Origin: Gammaproteobacteria bacterium
GTDB taxonomy: Bacteria; Pseudomonadota; Gammaproteobacteria; Pseudomonadales; Azotimanducaceae
Reading direction: 5' to 3'
NCBI GenBank assembly: GCA_009840305.1
Contig: VXNY01000024.1
Span: 434,001 to 498,000 of the forward strand
Length of the DNA: 64,000 nt
A model generated the notes under the pieces. The model had not been told where the DNA came from, did not search any database, and saw only the letters and a program-made list of their open reading frames with translations. Below, in pieces: positions 15,932 to 23,125 of the stretch (position 1 is its first letter; the number at the start of each line of letters is the position of its first letter). A program made the translations under genes and the position numbers.

Positions 15932-16477
15932 ATGAATCACAGGAAAATACTAATAGGAGTTACAGGCGGTATCGCCGCTTATAAAGTACCCGAGCTAGTG
16001 CGGTTACTTGTGACCGAACAGCACGAAGTCGCGACGCTTATGACCCGCTCCGCGCACAAGTTTGTAACCGAACACACATTGTCTGCGTTGACTTCAAAGC
16101 GCGTGCGGACTGATCTGTGGGATTTAGATGCGGAACGAGCCATGGGACACATTGAACTTGCTAAGTGGCCGGACACATTTGTTATAGCGCCCGCGTCCGC
16201 AAACACAATCGCCAAACTTGCGCAAGGTCGTTGCGACGACCTGCTGTCGACGGTATACCTTGCGACGACGAGTCCCGTCGTCATTGTCCCAGCAATGAAT
16301 CAAGCAATGTGGGACCATCCCGCGACACGACGTAATCTTGAACAACTCAAACAAGACGGTGTCCGCATCATGGATCCAGAACACGGTGAACAAGCTTGTG
16401 GAGATGTGGGAATTGGGAGAATGCCAGAACCTCTGGACATTCAGTTGTTCCTAAAGACAATGTGGCAGCAAAACTAA
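15932..16477 (+). CDS. coaC: Phosphopantothenoylcysteine decarboxylase (CoaC half of Dfp)
   Basis: This flavoprotein decarboxylates 4'-phosphopantothenoylcysteine in CoA synthesis. Motifs are [16 protein letters not shown] (FMN/phosphate loop), the catalytic His in [31 protein letters not shown] (catalytic Asn), and [11 protein letters not shown] (catalytic Cys). It is 181 residues long and ends at a TAA directly followed, in the same frame, by the ATG of coaB. In most proteobacteria both halves form one CoaBC protein, so this is either a genuine split or one interrupted by a single stop codon. All catalytic residues of this half are intact. Confidence 0.93.
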   Translation: MNHRKILIGVTGGIAAYKVPELVRLLVTEQHEVATLMTRSAHKFVTEHTLSALTSKRVRTDLWDLDAERAMGHIELAKWPDTFVIAPASANTIAKLAQGRCDDLLSTVYLATTSPVVIVPAMNQAMWDHPATRRNLEQLKQDGVRIMDPEHGEQACGDVGIGRMPEPLDIQLFLKTMWQQN

Positions 16478-17149
16478 ATGCCCCGTGCACTGAAAGACCT
16501 CACAGTGCTAGTTTCCGCAGGTCCCACGCAAGAACGAATAGACCCAGTACGTTTTATTAGCAATCGTAGTTCAGGTAAACAAGGCTTTGAAATCGCGCGA
16601 GCCGCGATGGATGCCGGCGCAAAGGTTACTTTGGTTAGCGGACCTGTCAACTTGAAAACGCCCGATGGAATTGAACGAGTAGACGTGAGGACCGCTGCGG
16701 AAATGAAGTCAGCAGTAATGTCCCGGATCGATAAATATGACGTGTTCTTCGCGGTAGCAGCAGTAACAGACTTTCAACCAAAAGAATTGCTCGAGCAAAA
16801 GCTGAAGCGCCCGCACGACCCGAAAAAATCGGAACTTACTATTCATCTACGGACAACCGACGACATCGTACACGCGGTTACTGCAAAGCGAAAACGTCCA
16901 TATGTCGTCGGATTCGCCGCTGAAACCAACAACATAATCCAAAACGCACGCGAAAAACTAAAACGCAAAAAAATGGACGTGATCGTTGTCAACGATGTTT
17001 CTGATCCAACAATCGGATTTGAAGGCGATGAGAATCAAGTCACAGTGGTCTTTCCCGAGTCCGAACGAAGACTTGAAAGACAATCGAAATACAAGATAGC
17101 AAAGAAAATTATCGAATTGGTCGCACGCGCGCTACCGAGATCTACCTAG
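16478..17149 (+). CDS. coaB: Phosphopantothenate–cysteine ligase (CoaB half of Dfp)
   Basis: This enzyme joins phosphopantothenate and cysteine, using CTP in bacteria. Motifs are [31 protein letters not shown], the lysine-containing [18 protein letters not shown] and [14 protein letters not shown], as in CoaB domains. It is 223 residues long. It starts at the ATG immediately after the coaC stop, with no spacer and in the same frame, so translation probably re-initiates. No separate ribosome site is evident. The next gene is the phosphomannomutase; dut, usual here in Pseudomonas and E. coli, is missing. Confidence 0.93.
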   Translation: MPRALKDLTVLVSAGPTQERIDPVRFISNRSSGKQGFEIARAAMDAGAKVTLVSGPVNLKTPDGIERVDVRTAAEMKSAVMSRIDKYDVFFAVAAVTDFQPKELLEQKLKRPHDPKKSELTIHLRTTDDIVHAVTAKRKRPYVVGFAAETNNIIQNAREKLKRKKMDVIVVNDVSDPTIGFEGDENQVTVVFPESERRLERQSKYKIAKKIIELVARALPRST

Positions 17150-17165
17150 GCGAACGGCACCACTA

Positions 17166-18551
17166 GTGTCATACTTACCGCTCAACATTTTTCGAGCCTA
17201 CGATGTGCGTGGTCGCGTAAACGATGAGTTAACTGAAGAAAATACTCGTTTGATCGGCCAAGCATTTGCGAATCTTGCAGCAAATCGGGGACACGAAAGC
17301 GTACTCGTAGCAGGCGACGTCCGTTGCTCAACGGAAACACTTAGAACCTCTCTTCAGCAAGGACTAAATGATGGTGGGGTTAACGTTATCGACATCGGCA
17401 CAGTCCCCACTCCGGTTCTCTATTTCGCCGTCCACGAATTAGAGGTTCCAGCGGGAATTGTGATCACTGGGTCCCACAATCCACCTGAATACAACGGTCT
17501 AAAGTTTGTCTTGGATAATGTTCCGTTTGCGGCGGATGAGCTCTTGGATTTACACCGTCGAATTTCCACTAACAGTTTAGTCAAAGGATCGGGAAGTGTC
17601 TCCGAGCTACATGTCTTGGACTCGTATGTGGATCGAATCATCCATGACGTCAAACTTGAGCGAAGTTTGTGTATTGCAGTGGATTGCGGTAACGGTGTTA
17701 CTGGTGTCCTAGTACCTCGGCTATTCGAAATGCTAGGGTGCAAAGTCGTTCCAATGTTCAACGAATTGGACGGCATGTTTCCAAATCATCATCCGGATCC
17801 GGTAGACCCAAAGAACTTACAACAACTTCTCCAAGCAGTAAATGAACAAGCTCTAGATTTCGGCATCGCGTTCGATGGTGATGGAGATCGCATCGGCGTA
17901 GTAACTCAAAATGGAACTATTGTGTCGGCCGACACGCTATTAGCATACTTGGCTAGGGATGTACTGAAACATCATCCAGGAGCTCCAATTGTCTTAGACG
18001 TAAAGTGTGGGACAAATGCACTCAAGAGCATTGAGACTAGCGGAGGACAAGCAGTTCTCCAAAAGACGGGGCACACAAACATTAAAGCAAAAATCAGAGA
18101 ACTCGGCGCACCTCTTGGTGGTGAATTCAGCGGTCATATTTGCTTCGCCGACCGTTGGTATGGATTTGACGATGCACTCTACACAGCATGTAGGTTCCTT
18201 GAGTCAGTGTCTCGAGATCCTGCTGACTTCATCAACTTTCTGGAAGACCTACCAACAACAAGTGCGACGCCTGAGATTGAAGTCCGCGCAGCGGATGGAG
18301 AAAAGTTTGATCTAGTGGAGAGATTTGGTCAGGTGAGTAGCTTTGATCAAGGTGAGGTGATCACGATAGACGGAGTGCGAGTGAACTTTCCGGATGCTTG
18401 GGGATTAATTCGTGCCTCAAATACATCCCCAAAAATCGTGATGCGATTTGAAGCGAGTACGCCGAATAGACTTCGAGAAACCCAAAAACTTTTCTTCGAA
18501 AAACTCCGCCGAGTTGCCCCTCACTTAGAGATTCCTGAAGTCAAGAATTAA
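17166..18551 (+). CDS. algC: Phosphomannomutase/phosphoglucomutase (AlgC type)
   Basis: This alpha-D-phosphohexomutase interconverts hexose 1- and 6-phosphates for surface polysaccharide and LPS precursors. The sequence shows IFRAYDVRGRVNDELT, the phosphoserine loop ITGSHNPPEYNGLK, the Mg-binding FDGDGDRIGVV, the sugar-binding GGEFSGHICFADRW and the phosphate-binding RASNTSPKIVMRFEA. Its length of 461 residues matches AlgC. The start is a GTG. The position between coaB and pyrE matches the coaBC–dut–algC–argB–pyrE order of pseudomonads, with dut and argB absent. The exact sugar preference is inferred from family similarity. Confidence 0.92.
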   Translation: MSYLPLNIFRAYDVRGRVNDELTEENTRLIGQAFANLAANRGHESVLVAGDVRCSTETLRTSLQQGLNDGGVNVIDIGTVPTPVLYFAVHELEVPAGIVITGSHNPPEYNGLKFVLDNVPFAADELLDLHRRISTNSLVKGSGSVSELHVLDSYVDRIIHDVKLERSLCIAVDCGNGVTGVLVPRLFEMLGCKVVPMFNELDGMFPNHHPDPVDPKNLQQLLQAVNEQALDFGIAFDGDGDRIGVVTQNGTIVSADTLLAYLARDVLKHHPGAPIVLDVKCGTNALKSIETSGGQAVLQKTGHTNIKAKIRELGAPLGGEFSGHICFADRWYGFDDALYTACRFLESVSRDPADFINFLEDLPTTSATPEIEVRAADGEKFDLVERFGQVSSFDQGEVITIDGVRVNFPDAWGLIRASNTSPKIVMRFEASTPNRLRETQKLFFEKLRRVAPHLEIPEVKN

Positions 18552-19198
18552 GTCAGTACACAGTGCTTAGTAACGTAGCATTGAAGAACGTCGAGTGTAT
18601 CGCTGAGGTGATCATGAAGTTCAAGATACGCCAACACATCCTTGATGGTCGCTACCGAATAGATTCCTAATCCCAATTTTTCTTCCACGGTCTCTAAGTA
18701 TGTGCGACCGCTAACTGGTTCTCGTTCTTTGCGGTCTAGAGCCACTAAGACTCCGATGGGTTTGCCCCCGTTTTGGCGCACGAGTTCAGCCGCTTCAATC
18801 TTGGAAGCACCATCAGTTATTACATCATCAATAATTAAGACGCGTTTTGAATGTAAGTCAGCACCAACCAACGCACCACCCTCACCATGCTGTTTAATCT
18901 CTTTACGATTGAAGGTTACACCTACATCGAGTCCAAAATTCAACAAATTTGTCGATGTCGTTGTTGCTAACGGTATGCCTTTGTATGCCGGACCAAAGAG
19001 AATGTCTGGATTAAAGTTCAACTCGGAAATGCGTCTAGCGAACGCGTACCCCACCTTGTCGATCCCGCTGCCGAACGCGACATTACCCAGATTCATAAAG
19101 TATGGACTCTGTAGTCCAGACTTCAACTGAAACTGACCGAACTGAATAGCTTTCGCTTCGATCAGATCAGCGACAAAAGCCGTAGCTGACAGCATCAC
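18548..19198 (-). CDS. pyrE: Orotate phosphoribosyltransferase
   Basis: This enzyme converts orotate and PRPP to OMP in pyrimidine synthesis. It has FGPAYKGIPLATTTS, the flexible catalytic loop FNRKEIKQHGEGGALVG, and the PRPP motif RVLIIDDVITDGASKIEAAEL. It is 216 residues long. The start overlaps the rph stop by 4 bases, so rph–pyrE form an operon as in E. coli. It converges on the algC-like gene with a 4-base overlap. Confidence 0.97.
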   Translation of the reverse strand: MMLSATAFVADLIEAKAIQFGQFQLKSGLQSPYFMNLGNVAFGSGIDKVGYAFARRISELNFNPDILFGPAYKGIPLATTTSTNLLNFGLDVGVTFNRKEIKQHGEGGALVGADLHSKRVLIIDDVITDGASKIEAAELVRQNGGKPIGVLVALDRKEREPVSGRTYLETVEEKLGLGIYSVATIKDVLAYLELHDHLSDTLDVLQCYVTKHCVLT

Positions 19199-19899
19199 GA
19201 AGGGATGCTACTTTCTTGAAGCTTAAACAGCTCTGTAACCCCTTGTTCTGCTAACTCTAGTGCAGCTTGAAGCTTTGAATGCGCGAGAGGTTTTCTTTCC
19301 GCCGTACCTTGTATTTCGACGATGCCTCGATCTTGCATCATGACGACATTCACGTCTGAGTCTGCTTGGCCGTCTTCGGAATAGTCCATATCCAATAAGA
19401 CCTCGTTCCAAACTTCGCCGACACTAACCGCGGCAACCCAACCAAGAAAAGCATCCGGAGAGACTTGTTGTAGCGCATGATAGAGCGCGACACAGCTTCC
19501 GGTAATCGCTGCTGTACGCGTGCCTCCGTCGGCCTGTAGCACATCACAATCAATTTGAACAGTACTCTCCCCGAGTTGCTTGAAGTCTACAGCCTGTCGT
19601 AAACTGCGTCCAATGAGACGTTGAATCTCCATAGTGCGGCCCCCTTGCCTACCACTAGCCGCTTCGCGCGGTGTTCTCGTGTGTGTAGCACCAGGTAACA
19701 TTCCGTACTCTGCAGTGAGCCACCCGAGTCCGGAATCGCGTCGAAATTGGGGGACGCCAGAATCGACATTGGCAGTACACAACAGCATCGTGGATCCATA
19801 TGTAATCAACGCAGAACCACCTGAATTAGTTACGAAATTTGTTTCGATAGAAACAGGACGCAACTCATCGTGACCTCGACCGTTTGTTCTTTTATACAC
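19195..19899 (-). CDS. rph: Ribonuclease PH
   Basis: This phosphorolytic 3'-5' exoribonuclease trims tRNA precursors. The sequence begins RGHDELRPVSIETNF and includes GLGWLTAEYGMLPGAT, REAASGRQGGRTMEIQRLIGR, TVQIDCDVLQADGGTRTA and DMDYSEDGQADSDVNVVM. I choose the GTG at 19899, giving 234 residues, because this matches the family N-terminus. The frame is open further to 19989, but that would overlap the divergent yicC start. Operon with pyrE downstream. Confidence 0.94.
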   Translation of the reverse strand: MYKRTNGRGHDELRPVSIETNFVTNSGGSALITYGSTMLLCTANVDSGVPQFRRDSGLGWLTAEYGMLPGATHTRTPREAASGRQGGRTMEIQRLIGRSLRQAVDFKQLGESTVQIDCDVLQADGGTRTAAITGSCVALYHALQQVSPDAFLGWVAAVSVGEVWNEVLLDMDYSEDGQADSDVNVVMMQDRGIVEIQGTAERKPLAHSKLQAALELAEQGVTELFKLQESSIPS

Positions 19900-19967
19900 T
19901 CGACTGTTTGTTAATCCTAATACAATAACGTGCCACAAAAAATTATACGATTGCACATATTTCTCAA

Positions 19968-20825
19968 ATGACCTGTTCCATGACTGCATTCGCTAGAATC
20001 CAAGAGCCCTCGTACGCTTGGGAAATTCGCTCAGTGAATCATCGTAATTTAGAAATTCGCACGAAAATTCCAGAGGCAATACGGGAGTTGGATGCAAATA
20101 TTAAAGCACACACTCGGCAACTTCTCCAGCGTGGTTATGTCGAAATTTTTTTTCACGAAACGCCACCCGAACAGATTTCATCTGCAGAGCCACAACAACT
20201 CGATCCTGAACTACTGCAAGCAATCGAAGAAGTGAGCAAAGCATTAACCGTAAAAAAAGTTGTGAGTGTTGTCGATGTCACTCGTCTTCTGCAGAACCCC
20301 AGTCTATCGCGAGCGCATACTACTAGAACGGAGTATGATTTAAACGAACTCTTGTTGAGATTCAGATCCTGTCTTAAACAGCTTATTGAAACTAGACAAC
20401 GAGAGGGTGAAGCACTACGTAGCATTGTTCAAGAGTCTGTAGAAACTTCGCGTAATTTACTCACAAAAATTGATGATCTAGGCAAGGCACAACCCAAGCT
20501 TATCCAAGAACGTCTTATGGAACGGTTACGAGTTCTCGACAAACACGTCGACCCAAACCGAGTAGCTCAAGAAATAGCGCTGCTCGCGCAGAAGTCTGAC
20601 TTCAAAGAAGAGCAGGATCGTCTGACCATTCACTTACATGATGTCGAAAAGTGCCTCACTGAAACAATTCCTGTAGGTCGTCGTCTAAATTTCCTCGCGC
20701 AAGAAATATTGCGAGAGGCAAATACGCTTGCAGTAAAAGCACAACTACCTGCTTGCGCATCCTTAGTAATCGATCTCAAAGTTTGTGTAGATCAAATGCG
20801 CGAGCAAGTACAAAACATTGAATAG
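19968..20825 (+). CDS. yicC: YicC-family endoribonuclease
   Basis: YicC proteins are RNases with roles in RNA turnover and stress. The N-terminal motif MTAFARIQ, the core EIRSVNHRNLEIRTKIPE and the C-terminal signature FLAQEILREANTLAVKAQ are all present. It is 285 residues long. The start is ATG at 19968. It diverges from rph–pyrE and precedes gmk on the same strand, the arrangement seen in Pseudomonas and E. coli relatives. Confidence 0.93.
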   Translation: MTCSMTAFARIQEPSYAWEIRSVNHRNLEIRTKIPEAIRELDANIKAHTRQLLQRGYVEIFFHETPPEQISSAEPQQLDPELLQAIEEVSKALTVKKVVSVVDVTRLLQNPSLSRAHTTRTEYDLNELLLRFRSCLKQLIETRQREGEALRSIVQESVETSRNLLTKIDDLGKAQPKLIQERLMERLRVLDKHVDPNRVAQEIALLAQKSDFKEEQDRLTIHLHDVEKCLTETIPVGRRLNFLAQEILREANTLAVKAQLPACASLVIDLKVCVDQMREQVQNIE

Positions 20826-20896
20826 AGTTCAATCGATGGTTCAGGCTAGAAACTGTCCAAGCATCAACCGTCTGAAGACCGCACTTTAGGTTACTA

Positions 20897-21526
20897 GTGA
20901 GTACTAAATTTGGACATTGTTTCATCTTTTCCGCGCCATCCGGTTGCGGAAAGTCTACCATTGTCAAGAGACTGTGCGAAATGGATTCCAAATTGGTAAC
21001 TTCGGTGTCTACGACTACCCGGCCGAAGCGTTTCGACGAAATCGAGGGTCAGCATTACTACTTCGTGTCCGAAATCGAGTTCGACACAATGGTCGTAAAC
21101 GATGAATTTCTCGAGCACGCGACCGTGTTCAAACACCGCTATGGAACGCGACGTGAACAAGTCAAAAGTATGCTACAGAACGGGTTCGATGTACTGTTTG
21201 ACATAGACTGGCAGGGAGCGCGGACGGTTAAACAACGGGCAGCCAACGTTGTCAGCTTCTTTCTTATCCCTCCTTCCCTTGAAGAACTCAAACGAAGACT
21301 GAGTACAAGGGGTCAAGACTCCCTCACGAGTGTTGAATATCGTATGTCTCAAGCGACTGATGAACTTACTCACTATGATGAGTTCGATTATGTGATTGTG
21401 AACGATGATCTTGGTCGAGCATGCGATCTCGTTCACACGTGTATCAATTGGATCAGACGGGGCGAACGATATTCAGTTCCCTCCATACACGGGCTCATGA
21501 AAAAAATGTTAAAACCTGCGACATGA
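20897..21526 (+). CDS. gmk: Guanylate kinase
   Basis: This enzyme phosphorylates GMP to GDP. The P-loop is SAPSGCGKSTIVKRL, GMP binding is at SVSTTTRPKRFDEIEGQHYYFV, and FDIDWQGARTVKQ and IPPSLEELKRRLSTRGQD follow. It is 209 residues long. The start is GTG at 20897, 71 bases after yicC. In most gammaproteobacteria rpoZ and spoT follow; here the next genes are the small membrane-protein cassettes. Confidence 0.95.
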   Translation: MSTKFGHCFIFSAPSGCGKSTIVKRLCEMDSKLVTSVSTTTRPKRFDEIEGQHYYFVSEIEFDTMVVNDEFLEHATVFKHRYGTRREQVKSMLQNGFDVLFDIDWQGARTVKQRAANVVSFFLIPPSLEELKRRLSTRGQDSLTSVEYRMSQATDELTHYDEFDYVIVNDDLGRACDLVHTCINWIRRGERYSVPSIHGLMKKMLKPAT

Positions 21527-21642
21527 CGGTATCATCACTACAGAAAATCGAACTGTTTGTCCGAGTGAAATGTTCGATTACCAAACAAAACAAACCAGTG
21601 CAACCAAATTACCAACCGGTTAAACCAATCGCTTAGATTACG

Positions 21643-21819
21643 GTGGCAAAACGTCGAAGTTTATTCCATAGATTTCGTAATTGGTGGATTTATAGATATT
21701 GTGATAAACAGGGTCATAAGCCTGAATCCTACCACCGTTTTATGTGTACCTGTAGTGTTCTACTCTTGGTGTTGTGGGTTCTTCTTTCTGGATTGTCTGT
21801 ATTGATGATGTTTAGTTAG
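21643..21819 (+). CDS. Small membrane protein, type a, copy 1 of a duplicated cassette
   Basis: This encodes 58 residues from GTG at 21643, with an in-frame TAG at 21634-21636. The N-terminal half is basic and aromatic (HRFRNWWIYRY, KPESYHRF) and the C-terminal half is one hydrophobic helix (SVLLLVLWVLLSGLSVLMMF). It probably inserts with the basic end in the cytoplasm. It is homologous to the protein at 22123-22302: in a gapless 26-residue block I count 15 identities, including RFR-W-IYRY and SYH-F. It is followed 4 bases later by the type b gene. No ribosome site is obvious. Function unknown; conservation between the two copies is the main evidence that it is a gene. Confidence 0.6.
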   Translation: MAKRRSLFHRFRNWWIYRYCDKQGHKPESYHRFMCTCSVLLLVLWVLLSGLSVLMMFS

Positions 21820-21823
21820 CACG

Positions 21824-22018
21824 ATGAACGAACTTGAAAAAATTTATGCCGCACCGAAATCAGATTTAAAACGGTTGAACATCGACATCAGCAAGTTCAA
21901 AAACACTATAAAGTATGCTAAGTTTATGTTTCGTTGTTGGGTTATTCATTTCTTATTAATCGGTTTGATTTACTTGCCAACTTCCTTACTACGACTTTTG
22001 GTATTCTCAAATTTTTGA
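21824..22018 (+). CDS. Small membrane protein, type b, copy 1 of a duplicated cassette
   Basis: This encodes 64 residues from the ATG at 21824. The N-terminus reads MNELEKIYAAPKSDL, similar to the Y-x-x-P-x-S-x-L leaders found on many small bacterial membrane proteins. A charged segment and FMFRCW follow, then a hydrophobic stretch at ~39-62. The protein at 22315-22509 has exactly the same length and aligns without gaps, with 19 identities in the first 38 residues. It follows the type a gene by 4 bases, suggesting co-translation and possibly a heteromeric complex. Function not recognised. Confidence 0.65.
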   Translation: MNELEKIYAAPKSDLKRLNIDISKFKNTIKYAKFMFRCWVIHFLLIGLIYLPTSLLRLLVFSNF

Positions 22019-22122
22019 GGTGATGTTGAGACCCATACAAATACTAAATAGACGCAGTATGCTTAGAGTCCCTAAGACTGCATTCTACGAGGAATACTCA
22101 AACTTGGTGATTGTCGATTCGC

Positions 22123-22302
22123 ATGTTTAGAAGGAACTATTTCAGAAAAAATATTTTTCAAAGATTTCGGACTTGGTTCATCTACCGGTATTACTCGCAC
22201 AATTTTCATAAGTCTCAGTCCTATCATAATTTTGAGTATGTGTTTGCTGTGATTCAAATCGTTTGTGTCTTATCTATACTTATCGTTTTCTTAGTAATTT
22301 AA
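22123..22302 (+). CDS. Small membrane protein, type a, copy 2
   Basis: This encodes 59 residues from ATG at 22123; a TTG at 22111 is an alternative start. The basic aromatic N-terminal half (FQRFRTWFIYRYYSHN, KSQSYHNF) is paralogous to the gene at 21643. A single hydrophobic helix (YVFAVIQIVCVLSILIVFLVI) ends the protein. It is separated from the first cassette by about 100 bases with no other gene and followed after 12 bases by the type b copy 2. The hydrophobic half has diverged far more in sequence than the cytoplasmic half, suggesting that selection acts on the soluble part. Confidence 0.62.
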   Translation: MFRRNYFRKNIFQRFRTWFIYRYYSHNFHKSQSYHNFEYVFAVIQIVCVLSILIVFLVI

Positions 22303-22314
22303 GGGCCAATATAA

Positions 22315-22509
22315 CTGTCTGAGTTAAAAGATATTTATGGCGAGCCCAAATCAAATTTGGAGGAGTGTGAAGTTGACTCACTCAAACGTAAGAGAACGAT
22401 AGATTGTGCGAAATTTTTATTTCGATGTTACTTGGTTCGAATCTGTTTGACGCTGCTAGTTCTGATTGTGATAGTCGCGCGTTTAGCAGGCTATTCTGGA
22501 GTGCTGTGA
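22315..22509 (+). CDS. Small membrane protein, type b, copy 2 (apparent CTG start)
   Basis: This is a 64-codon frame running from CTG at 22315, directly after an in-frame TAA (22312-22314), to TGA at 22509. It reads LSELKDIYGEPKSNL, then CAKFLFRCY and a hydrophobic helix. It aligns without gaps over the full length with the protein at 21824, whose ATG falls exactly at this CTG. An AAGGG at 22301-22305 provides a ribosome site with 9-base spacing. It is either translated from CTG or is a recently broken copy that lost its ATG. The rest of the frame is intact. Confidence 0.5.
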   Translation: MSELKDIYGEPKSNLEECEVDSLKRKRTIDCAKFLFRCYLVRICLTLLVLIVIVARLAGYSGVL

Positions 22510-22524
22510 AAGAGTTACTTAACT

Positions 22525-23064
22525 CTATCTCAACAACTTTTGGGCTAACAGCTCCTTCCATTCCAAAATGCACCAGGGCGTGTAGTCGTTTGGCTTCGCT
22601 AAAAGTTCCTGACTAAGTTTCTCAGGCTCGATCCACATAAATTCGGAGATCTCATCAGGGGCGATGACGGGCTGTCCCTGGGCAGTTCCGGTAAATACGG
22701 AAACAAGCTCGTGCTCAGCATGTTCTTCTGAGAATGATGCTTGATATTTCAATTTGAAGTGAAAAGTCAACTCGACGGACAAACCCAACTCCTCGCGAAC
22801 TCTTCGGGTTGCGCAATCGATTGTTGATTCACCCACAAATGGATGCGTACAGCAACTGTTTGACCAGTAGCCTCCCCAAACGAGTTTGTCTGGATGCCGC
22901 TTCTGCATGAGAACACGACCGTATTCGTCGGTAAGAAAAACTGAAATAGCTCGATGAAGTGTACCTCGACCAGAATGTGCCGACAACTTATCTAAAGTAC
23001 CAATCTCACGATCTTGGGCATCGACTAGAACCACGATGTCTCGAAGCACAGCAGTCGTCTTCAA
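22525..23064 (-). CDS. idi: Isopentenyl-diphosphate delta-isomerase, type 1
   Basis: This enzyme interconverts IPP and DMAPP for isoprenoid synthesis. It is a Nudix-like fold with the catalytic cysteine region YWSNSCCTHPF, the metal- and glutamate-containing EEHAEHELVSVF, RRVREELGL and the tail YTPWCILEW. It is 179 residues long, typical of bacterial Idi-1. It converges on the small membrane-protein cassettes with a 15-base gap. Confidence 0.93.
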   Translation of the reverse strand: MKTTAVLRDIVVLVDAQDREIGTLDKLSAHSGRGTLHRAISVFLTDEYGRVLMQKRHPDKLVWGGYWSNSCCTHPFVGESTIDCATRRVREELGLSVELTFHFKLKYQASFSEEHAEHELVSVFTGTAQGQPVIAPDEISEFMWIEPEKLSQELLAKPNDYTPWCILEWKELLAQKLLR

Positions 23065-23125
23065 TTAAACGATCGACTCATTCTTAACCATCCCATCGTA
23101 AAGAGTCCGAACCCCTCCTCTGCCT

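Noticed and set aside
21523-21636. A 37-codon frame after gmk as a possible rpoZ
   Set aside because: It lacks the conserved N-terminal omega motif (ARVTVED-type) and is too short.
22434-22443. GGTTCGAATC resembling a tRNA T-loop
   Set aside because: No acceptor stem, anticodon arm or CCA around it; it lies inside the type b copy 2 coding frame.
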